From Caulochytrium protostelioides (Eukaryota > Chytridiomycota > Caulochytriomycetes > Caulochytriales > Caulochytriaceae), in contig ML014125.1 of assembly GCA_003615045.1 (NCBI GenBank), forward strand, positions 1-64,000: a stretch of 64,000 nucleotides of DNA, read 5' to 3'. Below the pieces are notes generated by a model. It saw nothing but the letters and a program-made list of their open reading frames with translations. It was not told the DNA's origin and searched no databases. Positions 59,249-64,000 of this stretch are shown here, piece after piece. Both the position numbers and the translations under genes were made by a program. The first letter of the stretch is position 1; each line of letters opens with the position of its first letter.

Positions 59249-61643
59249 TTCGGACGCGATCAACAAGATCCGCTTCATGGCGCTGACGCAGCCAGAGGTC
59301 ATGGCCGCCAAGCCGGAGCTGGAGATCCGCATCGTCGCTGACGCGAAGCACCGCCGCCTCATTATCCGCGACACGGGTGTCGGTATGACGAAGGACGAGC
59401 TGCGCCGCAACCTGGGCACGATCGCCAAGTCGGGCACGTCGGACTTCATCCAGAAGCTGCAGAACAACACGGCGGACATCTCACAGATCGGCCAGTTCGG
59501 TGTCGGCTTCTACTCGGCGTTCCTTGTCGCGGACCGCGTCACGGTCGCGTCCAAGAACCCGACCGAGGACATGCAGTACGTGTGGCAGTCGACGTCGGTG
59601 AACCAGTTCCAGATCATGGAAGACCCGCGCGGCAACACGCTCGGCCGCGGTTCCGAGATTACGCTGTTCCTTAAGCCCGAGGCGGCCGAGTACCTGCAGG
59701 AGTCGCGTCTGCGCGAGCTCGTCAAGAAGCACTCGGAGTTCACCCAGTTCCCGATCTACCTGTGGTCGGCCAAGTCGGAGACCCACGATGAGCCCGACGA
59801 GGCGGCGATTGCCGAGGCGAAGCACAAGCTCGCCGAGCTCGATGCCAAGAAGGCGGAGAAGGCCGCCGCGAAGCAGAAGGACGCCGACGACGATGTCGCG
59901 GTCGACCACGACGAGGACGACGCCCAGGACGAGGACGACGACGACGACGAGGCCCGCGAGGAGCTGGAAGAGCAGCTGAAGGCGACCAAGTCAGTGACGA
60001 CGACCTCGAACGCGTGGGACCTCGTCAACCAGAACAAGCCGATCTGGATGCACAACCCGCGTGATCTGACCGAGGACCAGTACCAGGAGTTCTACAAGAC
60101 GTTCTACAAGTCATCCGCCAACTATACGCACGTCGCGCACTTCAAGGGTGAGGGCCAGGTCGAGTTCCGCTCGATGCTCTTCCTCCCGGACAAGCCCCCC
60201 GCGGGCTTCCTGACGCGCGAGCCGGACGCCAACACGGCGAGCCCGATCAAGCTGTTTGTGAAGCGCGTGTTCATCACGGACGAGCTGCTTAACTTCCTGC
60301 CGCGCTGGCTGACGTTCATGCGCGGCCTCATCGACTCGGACGACCTCCCGCTCAATGTGTCGCGCGAGACGCTCCAGCAGTCGAGCGCGCTGCGCACCAT
60401 CAAGCGCCGCATCATCAGCAAGGCCCTCGACATGTTCGGCGAGGTCGCCGACCGCGGGCCCAAGGAGGCCGACCAGCTCATGACCCACTTCGGCACAGCG
60501 CTCAAGCTCGGCGCCCTTGAGGACCAGGCCTCGCGCGCGAAGCTCATCAAGATCATCCGCTTCACGTCCAGCACGCTGAAGGCGAACGCGACGTCGCCCG
60601 AGGACGTGACGACGACCACGCTGGACGGCTACGTGTCGCGCATGCGCGTCGGCCAGAAGCAGATCTTCTACCTGACGGGCGTCACGCCCGAGGAGGTCGA
60701 GCGCTCGCCATTCGTCGAGGTCATTGTCGAGCGCGGCTACGAGGTCCTTTACATGACCGACCCCATCGACGACTACCTCGTGAACGCCTACACCGAGCAC
60801 GACGGCTACAAGCTGCAGCATGTTGGCAAGGACGGCCTCGAGTTCGGCGACGAGACGGACGAAGAAAAGAAGAGCCTCAAGCAGCACGAGACCGAATACA
60901 AGCCGCTTGCCGAGTACTTATCGTCGCTGCTGAGCGCCCACATCGGCTCGGTCAAGATCTCGACGCGCCTGACGAAGGCGCCGCTCGCCTTGGTCGCCAA
61001 CGCGTACGGTCTCACGGGCTCGATGGAGCGCATCATGCAGGCCCAGGCCCTGGCCGGCCAGGCCGACGGCATGGCTGAGATGTACAAGCACATGAAGAAG
61101 ATCCTCGAGATCAACCCGTACCACCCGATCATCCGCAAGATGCTCGAGCGTGCGAAGGCCCTGCCCCCGAAGGAGGAGGGCAGCCCCAAGAAGGGCTCCG
61201 CCGACCGCGCCCTCGACCAGATCGCGAAGGTCCTCTTCCACGCCGCGGCGATCCGCTCGGGCTTCGGCATCGAGAAGCCCGCCGTGTTCGCCTCGCAGCT
61301 GGAGCGCGTCGTCCGCACTGCGCTCGACGACGCCTCGCTCGCCGCCGCGTATGCCGCGTCTGCTGTCGACGAGAACGGCGACGACGTCGAGGAAACCGTC
61401 GAGCGCCCGCAGGTCCGCCCCGCGCCCGCCATCAAGACGGACGCCGACAAGGCCGCCGACGCCGCCGCCGACGCCATCCCCTCCGACATGTTCGGCATGG
61501 GTGATGACGAGCTTGAGCTTGACGTCGACGCCGACGCCGCTGACGCTGAAGGCGACGATGCGGAGGACGATGCTGACGCGGAGGGCGACGCTGAGTCGGA
61601 CGCCGACGCTGACGCTGAAACCGACGCCCACGACGAGCTCTAG
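58740..61643 (+). CDS. HSP90B1: Endoplasmin (GRP94, ER-resident HSP90)
   Basis: The 967-residue product is the ER HSP90, an ATP-driven chaperone for secreted and membrane proteins. Residues 1-35 are a signal peptide (hydrophobic core WLMLLVAVAVATLA, likely cut after QAAA). The GHKL ATPase domain follows, with ELISNASDAINKIR near 165 (catalytic Glu and Mg-binding Asn), DTGVGMT near 211 and GQFGVGFYSAFLV near 251. A charged acidic linker lies at about 345-420. The middle domain has PRWLTFMRGLIDSDDLPLNVSRETLQQ. The C-terminal dimerisation domain is followed by a long acidic tail ending in the ER-retrieval signal HDEL. Human GRP94 is 803 residues; the excess is in the linkers and tail. The signal peptide plus HDEL separates it from cytosolic HSP90 and mitochondrial TRAP1. 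It is convergent with AIP1 (216 bases apart). Confidence 0.97.
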
Positions 61644-61859
61644 ATGCGCAGAGCGTTTCTTGTGACCTTCCGCCTCGGGTTCGCTCCCACCTAATCATTC
61701 CTCTTCCCCTCTCACCCCTTCTTCGATTCCGCTGTTCAGCAGTTTAACTGTTCAGGGATCGTCAGTATCATCAGTTCAAATATGAGTTGTAGTCCACTAT
61801 TCTTTTGACGTCGACGATCGCATCAGCTCAGTGGTGAATCAGCGCAAATGCTGCCCAGA

Positions 61860-63933
61860 TCAGTAGGTGATCTGCCACGTCTTGATGAGCCCATCGGCGC
61901 CGGCCGACACGACCGTGTTTTCGTCGAGGAAGAGCGCGTCGCTGACGCCTTCGGTATGAGCGTTCTTGATGCAGACGTGCTTCATGGGCGTTGCGACGCT
62001 CCAGACCTCGACGTTCGTGTCCAGACTGCCCGACACGGCGTGCGCGCCGCTCGGGCTCCACGCGATGCTGTTGACGCGGGCCGCATGGAACACCCACTGC
62101 GAGATCTCGACGGCGCCGCTCGCGAGCCCGTAGACTAGCACCTGCCGCTGCGCGTCCGCGACGGCCACGCGCCCGTCGCCCTGCGCCGCGCCGGGCGCGA
62201 ACGCGATGCACGTCACCTCGCCGCGGTTGGCCTCCAGTGTCAGCAGCGGCTGCGGCGGCAGCGCGCTCGTCGTCGGCGTCCACGCATAAACGCGCGTCTT
62301 GGTGTCCTTCCCGCCGATCGCCAGCAGGCTCGCGTCGGCGTTGAGGGCGACGGCGGTCGGCGCGAATGGCGGGCGCAGCGTGGCGTTGACCGAGTTGCCG
62401 CGGAGCTGCACGACGTCCTGCGAGGTGACGACGGCCGTGAGGCCGTGCGCGGCGGCGAGGCGCACGGGGACGCCCGTGAGCGCTTGCTGCGCGCCGGCAT
62501 CGTACCGCGCCTGCGCCGCATCGCCCGTCGTCGCCGTCTGCAGCAGCATGTTGTCCATCCCGACCGACTGGAGCGTGCCGGCGTGCACGTCCGCCGCGAG
62601 CCCGACGACCTGCGTGCCCGCATGGCCGGTGCCCGTGACCACGTGGGCGACGCCGTGGTTGTCCCAGGCGCATACGCGGCCGTCGTAGGACGCGGACCAA
62701 AGCGTGGCCTGCGTAGCGCCGGCGGCGGGCCCCGTGGCCGTGAGCGCCGTGATGCCGCGCGTGTGGCCGACGACGGTGCGCGACGGCTGGTTGGTGGCCC
62801 GATCGAGGTAGTTGAAGTCGCCGTTGCCCGAGAGCGCGACAAGGTGCGCACCCTGCCAGAGCGTGCCGACCTGCTGGAACTCAGGCTGCTGCTGCTGGTC
62901 GCCGAAGCTGAACGTGTTGACGACGGCCGTGGCGGCGACGTCCCAGATCTTGGCGGTGTTATCCGCCGAGCCCGTGAGCAGGAACTGGCCGTCGGGCGAC
63001 CACGACGCCGAGAAGATGCCGCCGGTGTGGGCGTTGTCGGCGGTCGAGAGCTCCGCAAGCTTGTCGCCGGAGGTGCCGTCGTACAGGAACAGCTTGCCGT
63101 CCATCCCCGTGCTGACGAAACGCGAGCCGTCCGGGTTATAGCGGACGCACTGGACAAAGCGCGTATGGTCCGTGAGGCTCTTGTTGAACTTGAACGGCAC
63201 GCCATGATAGAAGTTGACAGAAAGATCGTCCGACGCCGTGACGGCGCGCAGGGGGCGTCCCGGGCGGATGCTGACGGCGTTGCAGACCTTGGCGTGGCCG
63301 GTGATCTCGCCGACGCTGGAGGCGCTGTCGAAGAGGAACGCGTGGCCGAAGCGCTCGCGGCCCTCGCCGACCGCGATGAGCCGCTTGCTCTCGAAGTCCC
63401 ACGCGAGATCGTTGATGCGCCCGTTGAAGGCGCGCGTCTCCGTCTTGAGAATCGTTTCCTCGAGGTTCGTCGTGTCCCAGATGCGGATATTGCCGGCGAC
63501 GTCGCCGGACGCGATGTAGTAGCCCGAGGGCGCGTAGCGCGCGACGGTGGCCGCCGCCGCATGCTGCGAATAGACGTGGGCCTTCGACGGGTCGTCCAGG
63601 TTGCGGATCACGACGCTGCGGCCGTTGGTGTAGAGCATGTTGGCGCCCTTCGGGTCGCCGCCCAGGTGCACCGCATGCCCGCGGGTCGTGCTCGGATTGG
63701 GTGCATAAACCGACTCTGCATTATCGCAAAAACGATGGTAGAACCCATGGAAGGAATCACATCGACGACAAGCAGACCCGATCATGAACGCCCTCCAATG
63801 CTTCCATCGATAGCGAGAGAGCCATAGAGTGAGTCGCGCGCATCATCATTATCATCATCATGGGCTGGCCACGCGGGTGGTCGGCTTCGGCGGTATGACC
63901 GTTGAACGTGGACTTACGGAGTTTCGACGACAT
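61860..63933 (-). CDS. AIP1: Actin-interacting protein 1 / WDR1, two exons
   Basis: The 623-residue product is the WD40 protein that works with cofilin to sever and disassemble actin filaments. The exons are 63918-63933 (16 nt: M-S-S-K-L plus one base) and 61860-63715, with intron 63716-63917 (GTAAGT...CAG). The joined frame is exact (1872 nt) and gives MSSKLQSVYAPNPSTTRG then HLGGDPKGANMLYTNGRSVVIRN, the classical AIP1 N-terminus. Fourteen WD units forming two seven-bladed propellers are expected. Typical blades seen include FVQCVRYNPDGSRFVSTGMDGKLFLYDG, ASWSPDGQFLLTGSADNTAKIWD and, near the C-terminus, INSIAWSPSGAHAVSGSLDTNVEVW. Length matches yeast (615) and human (606). A frame that begins at 63785 inside the intron is an artefact. 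Confidence 0.96.
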
Positions 63934-64000
63934 GATGGCAAGCGAGTAACGAAAAGAGCGCGTCCGCTCGAGGAACAGGAGGATCGGCAGCAGGCAATCG
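63934..64000. other. AIP1 upstream flank at window end
   Basis: The last 67 bases are upstream of the AIP1 start and would be promoter or leader. Nothing further can be assigned. Confidence 0.5.

Overview
This is nuclear DNA from a GC-rich, flagellated eukaryote. The best guess is a zoosporic (chytrid- or blastoclad-type) fungus. Four genes belong to a cilium or basal body: a giant ASH-repeat protein, CEP164, IFT46 and a CFAP210-like protein. Beside them lie a fungal-type mitochondrial GTP/GDP carrier, a GRP94 ending in HDEL, a MIA40 and a PEX1. The host lineage is inferred from this gene content only. No rRNA, tRNA, CRISPR array, transposase or reverse transcriptase was recognised.

Layout. 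1-2219: non-coding, lower in GC. 2220-2546 (+): ribosomal stalk protein P1. 3374-19045 (+): a single-exon gene for a 5223-residue protein with at least fifteen ASH/MSP-like (Hydin-type) modules. 20802-21962 (+): DR1/NC2-beta with a very long proline-rich tail, convergent with coatomer alpha (22311-26650, -, three exons). 27850-33135 (-): CEP164. 34525-35403 (-): an unrecognised Ser/Pro-rich protein. 36117-37736 (-, two exons): IFT46, divergent from PEX1 (38510-42181, +). PEX1 converges on the GTP/GDP carrier GGC1 (42257-43693, -, three exons). 44792-45628 (-): a membrane-anchored glycosyltransferase, divergent from CLASP (47460-52763, +). 53620-54252 (+): MIA40. 55384-57033 (+): a CFAP210/CCDC173-like coiled-coil protein. 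58740-61643 (+): endoplasmin, convergent with AIP1/WDR1 (61860-63933, -, two exons).

Gene structure. Most genes are intronless. Where introns can be proved by reading frame and homology (COPA, IFT46, GGC1, AIP1), they are 89-280 nt long, start GTAAG/GTATC/GTAAC, end YAG and sit close to the 5' end. First coding exons can be as short as 16-24 nt. Open frames alone therefore give wrong N-termini for COPA, IFT46, GGC1 and AIP1, and corrected exon coordinates are given here. Thirteen of fourteen confident starts have ACC or GCC immediately before ATG.

Functional links. CEP164 (basal-body docking), IFT46 (intraflagellar transport), the CFAP210-like protein (doublet-microtubule lumen) and the giant ASH protein (probably axonemal) together imply a motile flagellum. 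CLASP and AIP1 act on microtubules and actin. COPA, GRP94 and the glycosyltransferase belong to the secretory pathway. MIA40 and GGC1 are mitochondrial and PEX1 is peroxisomal. P1 and DR1 serve translation and transcription. The order looks like ordinary eukaryotic gene order rather than an operon or island.
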